Positions 28,814 to 38,376 of a stretch of DNA of 64,000 nt are shown here, in pieces. The stretch lies in NCBI RefSeq assembly GCF_019061185.1, contig NZ_JAHQZU010000004.1:62001-126000 (forward strand), in the 5' to 3' direction. The first letter of the stretch is position 1, and each line of letters opens with the position of its first letter. The translations under genes were made by a program, and so were the position numbers. The DNA comes from Paracoccus sp. Z118 (GTDB taxonomy: Bacteria > Pseudomonadota > Alphaproteobacteria > Rhodobacterales > Rhodobacteraceae). The notes under the pieces are model-generated. The model did no database searches. It was not told the DNA's origin and saw only the letters and a program-made list of their open reading frames with translations.

Positions 28814-29440
28814 TCAGCGCGCAACCAGCCGCACGGCCAGCGCCCCGAACATGACCGCAGCGAGCTTGTTGAGGATGCCCAGATGCCGCCCCAGCATATG
28901 CCCGAGCTGCCCGGCGACCACGCCATAGCCGATCGTCACCAGCGTCCCGGTGAACGCAAAGATCAGTCCCAGCCCGAGGAACTGCTGCCAGAGCGGCCCA
29001 TAGGCGAGCTTGGTGAACTGCGGCAGGAAGGCCAGCAGGAACAGCACCGGCTTGGGGTTGAGTAGGTTCGACAGCATCCCGCGCCGGACGATGTTCCACG
29101 GCCGCACGCTCGCCCGCGCCTCGGGGGTCGGCGGCGGCGCGGTCCAGCTTTTCCACGCCAGCCACAGCAGATAGGCCGCACCGGCCCATTTGACGAAGCG
29201 CAGCGCCTCGGGATGCGGGGCGATCACCGCGCCAAGGCCCACCGTCGCCAGCAGGACGTGGAACACCACGCCCAGGCCCACCCCGACGCCCGCGAGCGCC
29301 CCGGCCCGAGGGCCGCCCTGCACCCCGCAGGCGCTGGCGAAGAACACGTCCTGCCCCGGCGCGACATTCAGCACCAGCCCGGCCGTCACGAAGGCGAGAA
29401 GCTGGGCGGCGGGGATATTGGCGAGCGTTTCCCAGATCAT
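28814..29440 (-). CDS. LysE/RhtB family exporter
   Basis: Inner-membrane amino-acid or metabolite exporter of 208 residues with about six helices. The family N-terminal motif is LNVAPGQDVFFASACGVQGG (residues about 24-43), with the conserved PGP/PGQ position. A second signature is GMLSNLLNPKPVLFLLAFLP mid-protein. The substrate is unknown. The ATG at 29440 overlaps the stop of the upstream GFA-domain gene (ATGA), and the downstream pseudouridine synthase starts 4 bp after its stop. Three minus-strand genes thus form a coupled unit. Confidence 0.88.
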   Translation of the reverse strand: MIWETLANIPAAQLLAFVTAGLVLNVAPGQDVFFASACGVQGGPRAGALAGVGVGLGVVFHVLLATVGLGAVIAPHPEALRFVKWAGAAYLLWLAWKSWTAPPPTPEARASVRPWNIVRRGMLSNLLNPKPVLFLLAFLPQFTKLAYGPLWQQFLGLGLIFAFTGTLVTIGYGVVAGQLGHMLGRHLGILNKLAAVMFGALAVRLVAR

Positions 29441-29832
29441 GTGGCGGAACTCTGTGGATATTGCGGAAGACCATCGGCGATGTCGTAGTAGTCGCCCTTG
29501 TCGGCAACGTAGATATGGCTTTCCAGCCGCAGCCCGGTCGGGTTGGCGATGGCGCCGGCGGCGATCTCGATCTTGTCCCCGTCGTCGCCTTTCCAGAACA
29601 GGGACGAGCCGCAGACACCGCAGAACCCCCGTTGCGCGGAGTCCGAGGAACGGAACCAGCGCAGGTTCTCCTCTCCCTCGACGGCGATCCGGTCCTGCGG
29701 AACCGACACCGAAGCCCACGCATGGCCCGACCAGCGCCGGCACTGACCGCAATGGCAGGCGGTCGGCTGGCGCAAGGTTTCCCCGATGGTGGCGAGGATC
29801 GCGCCGCAGAGGCATTGGGCGGTCAGGGTCAT
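29437..29832 (-). CDS. GFA-domain (CENP-V/Gfa-like) zinc protein
   Basis: Protein of 131 residues with the zinc-cysteine arrangement of the GFA fold: CLCGAI near residue 8, CHCGQCRRWSGH near 28, and GFCGVCGSSLFW near 70. The family name comes from glutathione-dependent formaldehyde-activating enzyme, but most members have no proven activity. Glutathione-formaldehyde chemistry should not be assumed, although formate dehydrogenase lies about 5 kb away. Coupled to the downstream lysE by a 4-bp overlap and 28 bp after msrC. Confidence 0.85.
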   Translation of the reverse strand: MTLTAQCLCGAILATIGETLRQPTACHCGQCRRWSGHAWASVSVPQDRIAVEGEENLRWFRSSDSAQRGFCGVCGSSLFWKGDDGDKIEIAAGAIANPTGLRLESHIYVADKGDYYDIADGLPQYPQSSAT

Positions 29833-29860
29833 GGCGAACCTCGCTCGTGATGGCGCCGGG

Positions 29861-30313
29861 TCAGCAGGCGGCGAAGACCTCGGCCAGAATCGCCTCCAGC
29901 GCCGCGGCGTCGCCCGCAGTGAAAGCGTCGGGCCGATTGCTGTCGATGTCCAGCACCCCGATCAGCCTGCGCTCCGCGCCGAAGACGGGGATCACCAGTT
30001 CGGACCTCGTCGAGCTGGCGCAGGCGATATGCCCCGGAAATGCGTCCACATGGGGGACAAGCTGCGTCCGCCCGGTGCGCGCCGCCGCCCCGCAGACCCC
30101 GCGCGAGAACGGGATCACCAGACAGCCGTGCCCGCCCTGATAGGGGCCGATCTTCAGCAGCGCGGGCGCGGTGACGCGGTAGAAGCCGGTCCAGTCGAAG
30201 CGCTCGTCGGCGTGATGGATCTCGCAGGCGAGCGTCGCCATCAGCGCGACCTCGTCGGTCTCGCCGTGGGTGAGCGAGCGGATGCGGGCGGCGAGTTCGG
30301 GATAATCGATCAT
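29861..30313 (-). CDS. msrC: Free methionine-(R)-sulfoxide reductase, GAF domain
   Basis: Cytosolic repair enzyme of 150 residues reducing free Met-R-sulfoxide. The single GAF domain carries family stretches DWTGFYRV (about residue 40), LKIGPYQGGHGCLVIPF, GVCGAAARTG, and FPGHIACASSTRSELVIPVF. The three Cys (in HGC, GVC and HIAC) match the redox-active Cys84/94/118 arrangement of E. coli fRMsr. It lies in the minus-strand series epmA-msrC-GFA-lysE-rluA. Confidence 0.9.
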   Translation of the reverse strand: MIDYPELAARIRSLTHGETDEVALMATLACEIHHADERFDWTGFYRVTAPALLKIGPYQGGHGCLVIPFSRGVCGAAARTGRTQLVPHVDAFPGHIACASSTRSELVIPVFGAERRLIGVLDIDSNRPDAFTAGDAAALEAILAEVFAAC

Positions 30314-30426
30314 GCGCCGGTTCTAGCGCGGCGGGCGGCGGTCGAAAAGCCGTCAGCCGTTGTCCCGGAAATGGGCCGGGGCGTCTGCTGGTGAGGATGC
30401 TCGGAACGGGGCGGTGGACGGGCCGT

Positions 30427-31482
30427 TCAGGGCACCGGCGTCCACATCACGTCGTCGATCCGGGGCGCGCCGGTCGCCAGCATCACCAGCCGGTCGAAAC
30501 CCAGCGCGATCCCGCTGGCGGGCGGCATATGGGCCAGCGCGGCAAGGAAATCCTCGTCCACCGGATAGCGCTCGCCATGGACGCGCTGCTTCTCGTCCAT
30601 CTCGGCCGTGAAGCGGCGGCGCTGCTCGGCGGGGTTGGTGAGCTCGCCGAAGCCGTTCGCCAGTTCCACCCCGCAGGCGTAAAGCTCGAACCGCTCGGCC
30701 ACGCGCGGATCGTCTGCCGCCCGACGGGCAAGCGCCGCCTCGGGCGCGGGGTAGCGGTCCAGCACCGTGGCGCGGCCATGGCCGAGATGCGGCTCGACCC
30801 GCTCGACGAGCACCCGGCTCATCAGGTCGGACCAGGTGTCATCCGGGGCATGGCGGATGCCGGACGCGGCGAGTTGAGCCGCAAGCCCGTCCCGGTCAGT
30901 GCCGCCGTCCGTTCCGACCGTCGCCAGCAAGTCAATGCCGGCGTGGCGCATGAAGGCATCCGCCACCGACAGCCGCTCGGGTTCGGCAAAGGGATCGCAG
31001 GTGGCCGCCCGGAAGCGTAGCGCCGCCGCCCCCGCTTCTTCCGCCGCCCCCGCTTCTTCCGCCGCCAGCCGCAGGAACGCCATGCAATCGCCGATCAGCA
31101 CGTCATAGGGCTCGCCCGTCCGATACCATTCCAGCATGGTGAACTCGGGGCTGTGCAGCGGCCCGCGCTCGCGGTTGCGCCAGACATGGGCGAAGGCGGC
31201 GATGCGGGTTTCCCCGGCCGCCAGCAGCTTCTTCATCGCAAATTCCGGCGAGGTGTGCAGATACATACGCCGCGCCAGCCCGTCATTGCCGATGGCCTCG
31301 GTGGAAAAACCGTGCAGATGCGCCTCGTTCCCCGGACTGATCGCCAGCGCGGCGGGATCGACCAGCGTGAAGCCCTGATCGTCCAGCCAGCCCTCGATCC
31401 GCCGCCGGATACGGCCCCGCGCCAGCAGCAGCGGGCGGCGGTCGGCATGACGGGCGGCGTCCCACCAGGGGGTTTCAGTCAT
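30427..31482 (-). CDS. epmA: Elongation factor P--(R)-beta-lysine ligase
   Basis: Class II lysyl-tRNA-synthetase-like enzyme (PoxA/GenX/YjeA) that attaches (R)-beta-lysine to a Lys of EF-P. Length is 351 residues with no anticodon-binding domain, as expected. Motif 2 region: [24 protein letters not shown]. Motif 3 region: [12 protein letters not shown] near the C-terminus. [16 protein letters not shown] is also typical. It diverges from its substrate gene efp across 78 bp that must contain both promoters. The partner aminomutase EpmB is not in the window. An 18-bp tandem duplication adds one EEAGAA unit. Confidence 0.93.
   Translation of the reverse strand: MTETPWWDAARHADRRPLLLARGRIRRRIEGWLDDQGFTLVDPAALAISPGNEAHLHGFSTEAIGNDGLARRMYLHTSPEFAMKKLLAAGETRIAAFAHVWRNRERGPLHSPEFTMLEWYRTGEPYDVLIGDCMAFLRLAAEEAGAAEEAGAAALRFRAATCDPFAEPERLSVADAFMRHAGIDLLATVGTDGGTDRDGLAAQLAASGIRHAPDDTWSDLMSRVLVERVEPHLGHGRATVLDRYPAPEAALARRAADDPRVAERFELYACGVELANGFGELTNPAEQRRRFTAEMDEKQRVHGERYPVDEDFLAALAHMPPASGIALGFDRLVMLATGAPRIDDVMWTPVP
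31023..31058. repeat. 18-bp perfect tandem duplication inside epmA
   Basis: Two identical 18-bp copies, CCGCCGCCCCCGCTTCTT, at 31023-31040 and 31041-31058. On the coding strand they encode EEAGAA twice. The repeat is in frame and lies in a surface-like helix between motifs 2 and 3. It probably arose by replication slippage and may vary between strains. Confidence 0.85.
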
Positions 31483-31560
31483 CTCTGGCGATTTCCGTCA
31501 AGCTGCGCTAGGAAAGGCGCCGATTATGCCACGTATCCCCAGATCGCAAGAAAGTCGCCC

Positions 31561-32127
31561 GTGAAAGTCATCGCCTCCAGCCTCCGCAAGGGCAACGTGG
31601 TCGAGATCGACGACAGACTGTATGTCGTGCTGACCGCCCAGAACTTCCACCCCGGCAAGGGCACGCCCGTGACCCAGGTGGACATGCGCCGCATCTCCGA
31701 CGGCACCAAGGTCAGCGAACGCTGGCGCACGACCGAGCAGGTCGAACGCGCGCATGTGGACGAACGCAGCTACGACTTCCTCTACGAGGACGGCGAGGGC
31801 TACCACTTCATGGAGCCGGAAAGCTACGATCAGGTCGTCGCCTCGGCCGACATGATCGGCGATCAGAAGGCCTATCTTCAGGAAGGCATGCGGGTCTTCC
31901 TGCAGATCTACAACGGCGTTCCGATCGCGATGGAACTGCCGCAGAAGATCACCGTCGAGATCACCGAGACCGAACCCGTGGTGAAGGGGCAGACGGCCTC
32001 CTCGTCCTACAAGCCGGCGACGGTGGATAACGGCCTGCGCGTGATGGTGCCGCCGCATATCGGCGTGGGCACGCGCATCGTCATCAACACCGAAGACAAC
32101 AGCTACGTCGAGCGCGCGAAGGACTGA
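31561..32127 (+). CDS. efp: Translation elongation factor P
   Basis: Ribosome-associated factor that relieves stalling at polyproline motifs, 188 residues, full length. The start is GTG at 31561, giving the usual [16 protein letters not shown]. The tip of the N-terminal KOW domain is [16 protein letters not shown], so Lys33 is the probable modified residue. The C-terminal OB domain ends with [16 protein letters not shown] Lys at this position and the divergent epmA gene support beta-lysylation rather than rhamnosylation. The many proline-rich proteins here, such as the 43.4 kb secreted protein, fit a need for EF-P. Confidence 0.95.
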   Translation: MKVIASSLRKGNVVEIDDRLYVVLTAQNFHPGKGTPVTQVDMRRISDGTKVSERWRTTEQVERAHVDERSYDFLYEDGEGYHFMEPESYDQVVASADMIGDQKAYLQEGMRVFLQIYNGVPIAMELPQKITVEITETEPVVKGQTASSSYKPATVDNGLRVMVPPHIGVGTRIVINTEDNSYVERAKD

Positions 32128-32170
32128 CGCGCCCTCACCGGCCCGGTCTCGCCCGGCGGGACTGCCGCAT

Positions 32171-32257
32171 GGGTATTTACACCAGAAAGAAGACAGCCGC
32201 GAAGTCGCCCCGGAGGTGCGGTCTGCACACCGGGGCTTCTTTCTGGCCCAAATACCC
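32171..32257. terminator. Long nested inverted repeat between convergent efp and selD
   Basis: Left arm 32171-32192 (GGGTATTTACACCAGAAAGA and 2 more bases) pairs with right arm 32236-32257 (CTTCTTTCTGGCCCAAATAC and 2 more), with 19 of 22 positions complementary. Nested inside, GCCCCGG (32207-32213) pairs with CCGGGGC (32230-32236), and GTGC with GCAC. The whole 87 bp fills most of the gap between two convergent genes. It can end transcripts from both sides. Its size and AT-rich outer arms are more like a mobile palindromic repeat than a minimal terminator. Confidence 0.7.
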
Positions 32258-32284
32258 ACTGGACGGCGACGCGGGCGCGGCGGT

Positions 32285-33328
32285 TCAGACGATGGTGACG
32301 CCGCTGCCTTCCTCCACCCGGCCAACGATACTCGCCAGCGGATAACCCCCGTCGCGGATGCGCTGCACCCAGGCGTCGGCTTCCTCGGGGGCTACCGACA
32401 CCAGCAGCCCGCCCGAGGTCTGCGGATCGCAGAGCAGCGCCCGCTGCCAGTCGGGGCAGCCCTCGGGCAGTGTCACCTCGTGGCCGTAGGCGGCCCAGTT
32501 GCGCATCGAGGCGCCGGTGACGAATCCCGCCTGCGCGAGCTCGTCCGCGCGGCTCAGGCGCGGCAGGGCGCGCGCCTCGATCATCAGCTTCGCGTTCGAG
32601 GCCCGCGCGACCTCCAGCCCGTGACCGAGGATGCCGAACCCGGTCACGTCGGTGATCGCGTGGACCGCCGGATCGTCCGCCAGTTCCACGCCGATGCGGT
32701 TGAGGAGCGTGGTCGAGGCGATCATCTCGGCGATTCCAGCCTCGTCCAGCGCCCCCTTCTTGATGGCCGAGGAATAGTGGCCGACGCCGAGGCCCTTGGT
32801 CAGGATCAGCGAATCCCCGACCCGCGCATCGGCATTGCGCCGCATCTTGCCCGGATGGACCAGCCCGATCACCGCGAGGCCGTAGATCGGCTCGACCGAG
32901 TCGATGGAATGGCCGCCGGCCACGGGGATGCCGGCTTCGGCGCAGATCGACTGGCCGCCCTGCAGCACCTGGCGGATCGTTTCGGCCGGAAGCCGGTCGA
33001 TCGGCATGCCGAGGATCGCCAGCGCCATGATCGGCCGGCCGCCCATCGCGTAGATGTCGGAGATCGCGTTCGCCGCGGCGATGCGGCCGAAGGCGTGGGG
33101 GTCGTCCACCATCGGCACGAAGAAATCCGTGGTGGCGATCACCGCCGTCTCGTCGTCGATCTGCCAGACGGCGGCATCGTCGGCGGTCTCGTTGCCGACC
33201 AGAAGCTGCGGGAACATCTGGCCGGCCGGCTGGCCGTGCAGCAACTCGCGCAGGACCGCCGGGGCCAGCTTGCAGCCGCAGCCGCCGCCGTGGGAAAGCT
33301 GCGAAAGGCGCAGCTCGGGTGCGTTCAT
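32285..33328 (-). CDS. selD: Selenide, water dikinase (selenophosphate synthetase)
   Basis: Makes selenophosphate from selenide and ATP, the Se donor for Sec-tRNA synthesis by SelA. Length is 347 residues. The N-terminal catalytic loop [11 protein letters not shown] holds Cys17 and the essential Lys20; the active residue is Cys, not Sec. DDAAVWQ and [21 protein letters not shown] follow, and the C-terminal part has [15 protein letters not shown] and [15 protein letters not shown]. The ATG at 33328 lies 65 bp from the DUF2243 gene on the same strand. It faces away from the fdh-sel operon but is only 1 kb from it. Confidence 0.96.
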   Translation of the reverse strand: MNAPELRLSQLSHGGGCGCKLAPAVLRELLHGQPAGQMFPQLLVGNETADDAAVWQIDDETAVIATTDFFVPMVDDPHAFGRIAAANAISDIYAMGGRPIMALAILGMPIDRLPAETIRQVLQGGQSICAEAGIPVAGGHSIDSVEPIYGLAVIGLVHPGKMRRNADARVGDSLILTKGLGVGHYSSAIKKGALDEAGIAEMIASTTLLNRIGVELADDPAVHAITDVTGFGILGHGLEVARASNAKLMIEARALPRLSRADELAQAGFVTGASMRNWAAYGHEVTLPEGCPDWQRALLCDPQTSGGLLVSVAPEEADAWVQRIRDGGYPLASIVGRVEEGSGVTIV

Positions 33329-33393
33329 CGGGTCATTCCTCGTGCTTTCCGAACTAGGGAGGGCCGATCCACCCGGATTGTCAACCGGGCGGC

Positions 33394-34146
33394 TCAGGCC
33401 CTGCTCCAGTCGATGCAGCCCGCCGGCACGCCCGAGCCGCTGACGAGAAGCGCGCCGCGGGCATAGAACCCCCAGCGGTCCGCGGGGGCGACATCCACCA
33501 CGATCACGCCCCCTGCCGTGTCCGACCAGACCAGCCGGGCGTCCTGCGCTACCAGCGCCGCCATGACCTGTTGCGACGAGGCGCCGGGGCGGAAGACGAC
33601 CGTGGTGAAGGGCCGATCCGGCGGGGCGCGGAGCGTCCACGCGGCCATGCCGCCGGTGAGGATCGTCAGCACCGCCAGCGCCGCAGGGGCCGGAAGCCGT
33701 GGCGCGCCGCCGCCCCGGATCATCAGCCATCCGGCCAGCGCGGGCATGATCCCCGCGCCGATGAAGAACAGCAGATCCCAGGCGAGCGGGTTCGGACTGT
33801 CCAGCCGGATGCGGTGGATGCCCAGCAGCCAGTGCGACAGAATGCCGTCGGTCATGTGCCACAGCCCGAATCCGACCAGCAGCGCGCCGGAAAGCTGCCG
33901 CCCCGGCAGGGCGGCGCCGCGCCGCTGCGCGCGCCACAAGCCGCACAGCCCCGCCGCGGCGATCACATACATCAGCGCATGGAACCAGCCGTCCCACAGC
34001 ACCTGCAAGCGCAGGTCGCCGATTCCCGGAACGAGGCTCAGCAAGTGGTGCCATTGCAGGATCTGATGCAACAGGATGCCGTCGAAGAACCCGCCAAGGG
34101 CGAAGCCCAGCACGATCCCCGGTCTCGTCCACCGCGACGTCCACAT
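33394..34146 (-). CDS. DUF2243 membrane protein with extra C-terminal domain
   Basis: Predicted 250-residue integral membrane protein. Its first helix carries the DUF2243 signature [20 protein letters not shown] (about residues 15-34). Later helices include [35 protein letters not shown] and [19 protein letters not shown]. After a last helix (about 155-175) comes a soluble tail of about 75 residues: [40 protein letters not shown], then [15 protein letters not shown]2243 proteins are usually shorter. The tail recalls small ferredoxin-like domains at the end of anti-sigma factors and peptidases, which is inference. Function unknown. The start at 34146 is chosen because upstream codons look non-coding. 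Confidence 0.8.
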   Translation of the reverse strand: MWTSRWTRPGIVLGFALGGFFDGILLHQILQWHHLLSLVPGIGDLRLQVLWDGWFHALMYVIAAAGLCGLWRAQRRGAALPGRQLSGALLVGFGLWHMTDGILSHWLLGIHRIRLDSPNPLAWDLLFFIGAGIMPALAGWLMIRGGGAPRLPAPAALAVLTILTGGMAAWTLRAPPDRPFTTVVFRPGASSQQVMAALVAQDARLVWSDTAGGVIVVDVAPADRWGFYARGALLVSGSGVPAGCIDWSRA

Positions 34147-34306
34147 GGCTGACACTCCGCGCGCCCCGGAACCCAACACCCGAACCCGCCCGGCGTTCCC
34201 GGCCACCCCCGCGACCCGGTCCACAATTCCCAACGATCATTGACTTGCGGCACGATCCGCCTGAAGGTGGATGGACCTATCTATTCGACAGGCAAAGGAG
34301 GATCGG

Positions 34307-37300
34307 ATGAACATCGACCTCACACGCCGCGGCTTTCTGAGGCTGGCGGGTGCGGGTGTCGCGGCAACTTCGCTCGGAGCGCTTGGCTTCGGCGAGGCAG
34401 AGGCGGCGGAACTTGCGCATGTGCGCGACTTCAAGCTGACCGCCACGACCGAGGCACGCAACACCTGTCCTTACTGTTCTGTCGCCTGCGGGGTCATCCT
34501 GTATTCGCGCGTCGATGAGCAGACGGGCAAGAAGCGCATCTTCCACATCGAAGGCGACGCCGACCATCCGACCAACCGCGGCACGCTGTGCCCGAAAGGC
34601 TCGGCGCTCAAGGATTTCGTCAACGCCCCCACGCGCCTGACCGAGCCGCGCGTCCGCCGCCCCGGCGCCGCCGAGTTCGAGCCGATCAGCTGGGACGAGG
34701 CGCTGGACAAGATCGCCCGCGCGGTCAAGGACGACCGCGACGCGAACTTCATGTCGCTGAACGAGACGGGCGTCCCGGTGAACCGCTGGACGACGATGGG
34801 CTTTCTTGCCGCATCGGCCACCACCAACGAAACGGCCTGGCTGACCTACAAGGTCGTCCGGTCGATGGGAATTGTAGGATTCGACAACCAGGCGCGCGTC
34901 TGACACGGCCCCACGGTGTCCAGTTTGGGCCCGACATTTGGCCGTGGAGCGATGACCAACTCCTGGACCGACATCAAGAACACCGACCTCGTGATCGTCA
35001 TGGGCGGCAACGCCGCCGAAGCGCATCCGTGCGGCTTCAAATGGGTGACCGAGGCCAAGCACCATCGCGGCGCCAAGCTGATCGTCGTGGACCCCCGGTT
35101 CACGCGCACGGCATCGGTGTCCGACTACTACGCCCCGATCCGTCCGGGCACCGACATCGTCTTCCTCATGGCGCTGATCCGCTACATGATCGAGAACGAC
35201 AAGGTGCAGTGGGACTATGTCCGCAACTACACGAACGCCTCGCTCATCGTGAAGGACGAGTTCGGGTGGAGCGACGGGCTGTTCACCGGATATGACGAAG
35301 AAAAGCGGGACTACGACAAGACCAGCTGGGATTACGTCATCGGCGACGACGGGTTCGCGCAGGTCGATCCGACGCTCGAAAACCCGCGCTGCGTCTGGAA
35401 CCTGCTGAAAGCCCATGTGGACGCCTATACGCCGGAAATGGTGGAACGCGTCTGCGGCACGCCCGCCGACCGGTTCCTGCACATCGCCGAGATGATCGGG
35501 GAATGTTCTTCGCCCACGAAGACCATGACCTCGATGTATGCGCTCGGCTGGACGCAGCACTCCAAGGGTGCCCAGAACATCCGCGGCATGGCGATGCTGC
35601 AGCTGATCCTGGGCAATATCGGGGTGCGCGGGGGCGGGATGAACGCGCTGCGCGGGCATTCCAACATCCAGGGCCTGACCGATATCGGGCTGATGTCGAA
35701 CCTGATCCCCGGATACCTGAACATCCCGACGGAGCAGGAGCCCGACTGGACCTCCTACATGAAAAGCCGGGCGTTCAAGCCGCTGCGGCCGGGGCAGACC
35801 AGCTATTGGCAGAACTATCCCAAGTTCATGGTCAGCTTCATGAAGTCCATGTGGGGCGATGCCGCCACGGCCGAGAACGACTGGGCATTCCACTATCTGC
35901 CCAAGCTCGACGTGCCGTCCTACGACATGCTGCGCATGTACGAGCTGATGGATCAGGGGAAGGTCAACCTCTATTTCTGTCAGGGCTTCAACCCGCTGCT
36001 CGCGTCGCCTGACCGCAACAAGACGACGCAGGCCTTCAGCAAGCTGAAGATGCTGGTGACGATCGACCCGCTGGAAACCGAAACCTCGCGTTTCTGGGAA
36101 AACCATGGCGACTACAACGCGGTGGACACCGCGTCGATCCAGACCGAGGTGATCCAGCTTCCCTCGTCCTGCTTTGCCGAGGACGAAGGCGCGCTGGTGA
36201 ACTCGGGCCGGTGGCTGCAATGGCACTGGCCGGGGGCCGAGCCTCCGGGCGAGGCGAAGCTCGACACCTGGATCATGGCGCAGATCTTCCTGCGGGTGCG
36301 CGATCTGTATCTGACGGAAGGCGGGGTGTTCCCCGATCCGATCGTCAACCTGACCTGGGACTATGCCGACCCGAACGAGCCCACGCCCGAGGAACTCGCG
36401 AAGGAAATGAACGGCAGGGCCCTGGCCGACCTGACCGACCCGAACGATCCTTCGCGGACGCTCGTGTCGGCGGGGCAGCAGGTGCTGAACTTCTCGCAGC
36501 TGCGGGACGACGGATCGACCGCCTGCGCGTGCTGGATCTATTCCGGCTCGTGGAACGAGGACGGCAACAACATGGCGCGCCGGGACAACAACGATCGCGA
36601 CAATACCGGCGCCTTCGGCAACTGGGCGTGGAGCTGGCCGCTCAACCGGCGCATCCTCTACAACCGGGCCTCGGCCGATCTTCAGGGCAACCCGTGGGAC
36701 GAGACGCGCCCGCTGCTCTGGTGGAACGGCGAGCGCTGGGAAGGCTACGACGTGCCCGACATCTCGCCGACCGCACGGCCGGAAGAGGTGATGCCGTTCA
36801 TCATGAACCCCGAAGGATCCTCGCGGCTGTTCACGCGGGGGATGATGCGCGACGGGCCGTTCCCGACCCACATGGAGCCGTTCGAAAGCCCGGTCGCCAA
36901 CGTGTTCAACCCGAACATGCGGGGCAACCCGGTGGCGCGGTTCTTCGACAGCGACGTGGCCCGGCTGGGCGACAGCGCCGAGTTCCCGTTCGTCGCCACC
37001 AGCTACCGGCTGACCGAGCATTTCCACTACTGGACCAAACACAACGTGGTGAACGCCGCGATGCAGCCGGAGTTCTTCGTGGAAATCAGCGAGCAGCTGG
37101 CCGCCGAGAAGGGCATTGAACGGGGCGGACGCGTCCGCGTCTGGTCGAAGCGCGGCGAGGTCTGGGCCAAGGCGCTGGTCACCAAGCGGATCAAGCCGAT
37201 GATCTGCGACGGCAAGACCGTCCACGTGATCGGCATCCCGCTGCACTGGGGCTTTGTCGGCGCCGCCAAGAAGGGCTGGGGGCCGAACACCCTCACGCCG

Positions 37301-37387
37301 TTCGTCGGTGACGCCAACGTGGAAACGCCGGAGTTCAAGGCCTTCCTCGTCAATATCGAACCCGCAGTTGGGGAGGCCGTGTCGTGA
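34307..37387 (+). CDS. fdhA: Formate dehydrogenase alpha subunit, selenoprotein (Sec at in-frame TGA)
   Basis: Catalytic molybdenum/tungsten bis-MGD subunit of a membrane-bound, FdnG/FdoG-type formate dehydrogenase, 1026 residues. The Tat signal is [12 protein letters not shown] (residues 6-17). The [4Fe-4S] ligands are Cys54, Cys57, Cys61 and Cys95 (CPYCSVAC, then TLCPKGSA). The frame is interrupted once by TGA at 34901-34903, codon 199, in the context NQARV-TGA-HGPTV. This is the Sec position of FdnG (Sec196 in E. coli). A SECIS-like hairpin follows, and selA, selB, selC and selD are all adjacent. Standard gene callers will split it at the TGA. The ATG follows an AAAGGAGG site (34294-34301). 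Its stop overlaps fdhB. Confidence 0.96.
34901..34931 (+). promoter_or_regulatory. UGA selenocysteine codon with bacterial SECIS element
   Basis: TGA at 34901 is followed directly by CACGGCCC, as in E. coli fdhF/fdnG. GGCCC (34907-34911) pairs with GGGCC (34927-34931). An upper stem AC/GT and GG/CC with one bulged A closes a UGU loop at 34917-34919, about 14-16 nt after the UGA, the usual distance for SelB binding. The hairpin is translated as part of the fdhA frame. Confidence 0.85.
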
Positions 37388-38376
37388 CTCTCGGAGCGAA
37401 TGAAAGCCCTCGCACCGCCGTGGCCAACCCGCCGGTGCAGCCGGTCCAGGGCAACCTGGGCCAGCATAACGTCGTCAGGTCATCGGCCGGCGGGCCGGTG
37501 GCCGAGAACCCGGTCGCCCTGCCCGCCGTCGCCAAGCTGATCGACGTCAGCAAATGCATCGGCTGCAAGGCGTGCCAGACGGCCTGCGTCGAATGGAACG
37601 ACACGCATCCCGATATCGGGGTCAACGTGGGGATCTATGAAAACCCCCTCGACCTGACTCCCGACATGTTCACGCTGATGCGGTTCGCCGAATACGACAA
37701 CCCGGAGACGGGCGACTTCGAATGGCTGATCCGCAAGGATGGCTGCATGCATTGCGCCGATCCGGGCTGCCTCACGGCCTGCCCGGCCCCCGGCGCAATC
37801 GTGCAGTATTCCAACGGCATCGTGGATTTCATCCACGAGAACTGCATCGGCTGCGGCTACTGCATCTCGGGCTGTCCGTTCGACATCCCGCGGCTCAGCC
37901 AGGTGGACCACACCGTCTATAAATGCACGCTGTGTTCCGACCGGGTTGCGGTGGGTCAGGGTCCGGCCTGCGCGAAAGCCTGCCCCACGCAGGCGATCGT
38001 GTTCGGCACCAAGGACGACATGAAGACCTATGCCGAAGAGCGGATCGAGGATCTGAAGTCGCGCGGCTACGAGAATGCGGGGCTTTACGACCCGCAGGGG
38101 GTGAACGGCACGCATGTGATGTATGTGCTGCATCACGCCGACAAGCCGGGCATCTACAACGATCTGCCGGAAGATCCGAAGATCGCCGGGGTGGTCCAGA
38201 ACTGGAAAGGTCCGACCAAGACCGTCGGCCTTGCCGCGATCGGGCTTGCCGCGGTCGGCAGCGTCGTCATGGGCCTGTTCAGCCGCAGCGAAGTGGCCCC
38301 CGAGGATGAGCAGCGGGCCGAGGACATGGTCGACCGTGCGGCTGATCCGGCGGCATCGGGAAGGGAGCAGGCCTGA
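37384..38376 (+). CDS. fdhB: Formate dehydrogenase iron-sulfur beta subunit
   Basis: Electron-transfer subunit with four [4Fe-4S] clusters, 330 residues. The first Cys group is [11 protein letters not shown] (Cys58/61/64/68). The others are [27 protein letters not shown] and [21 protein letters not shown] (first and last ligands). The C-terminal hydrophobic helix [20 protein letters not shown], near residue 280, anchors the subunit in the membrane. The start is GTG at 37384, overlapping the fdhA stop by 4 bp. The stop overlaps the fdhC ATG. Confidence 0.95.
   Translation: MTLGANESPRTAVANPPVQPVQGNLGQHNVVRSSAGGPVAENPVALPAVAKLIDVSKCIGCKACQTACVEWNDTHPDIGVNVGIYENPLDLTPDMFTLMRFAEYDNPETGDFEWLIRKDGCMHCADPGCLTACPAPGAIVQYSNGIVDFIHENCIGCGYCISGCPFDIPRLSQVDHTVYKCTLCSDRVAVGQGPACAKACPTQAIVFGTKDDMKTYAEERIEDLKSRGYENAGLYDPQGVNGTHVMYVLHHADKPGIYNDLPEDPKIAGVVQNWKGPTKTVGLAAIGLAAVGSVVMGLFSRSEVAPEDEQRAEDMVDRAADPAASGREQA

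Noticed and set aside
29437..29832. Glutathione-dependent formaldehyde-activating enzyme feeding formate dehydrogenase
   Set aside because: Only the GFA fold is visible. Most members lack proven formaldehyde activity and the gene is coupled to a LysE exporter, so a pathway link is not supported.
34271..37387. Two separate formate dehydrogenase fragments or a nonsense-mutated pseudogene
   Set aside because: The single TGA falls at the known Sec position, is followed by a SECIS-like hairpin, and selA, selB, selC and selD are adjacent, so it is one selenoprotein gene.
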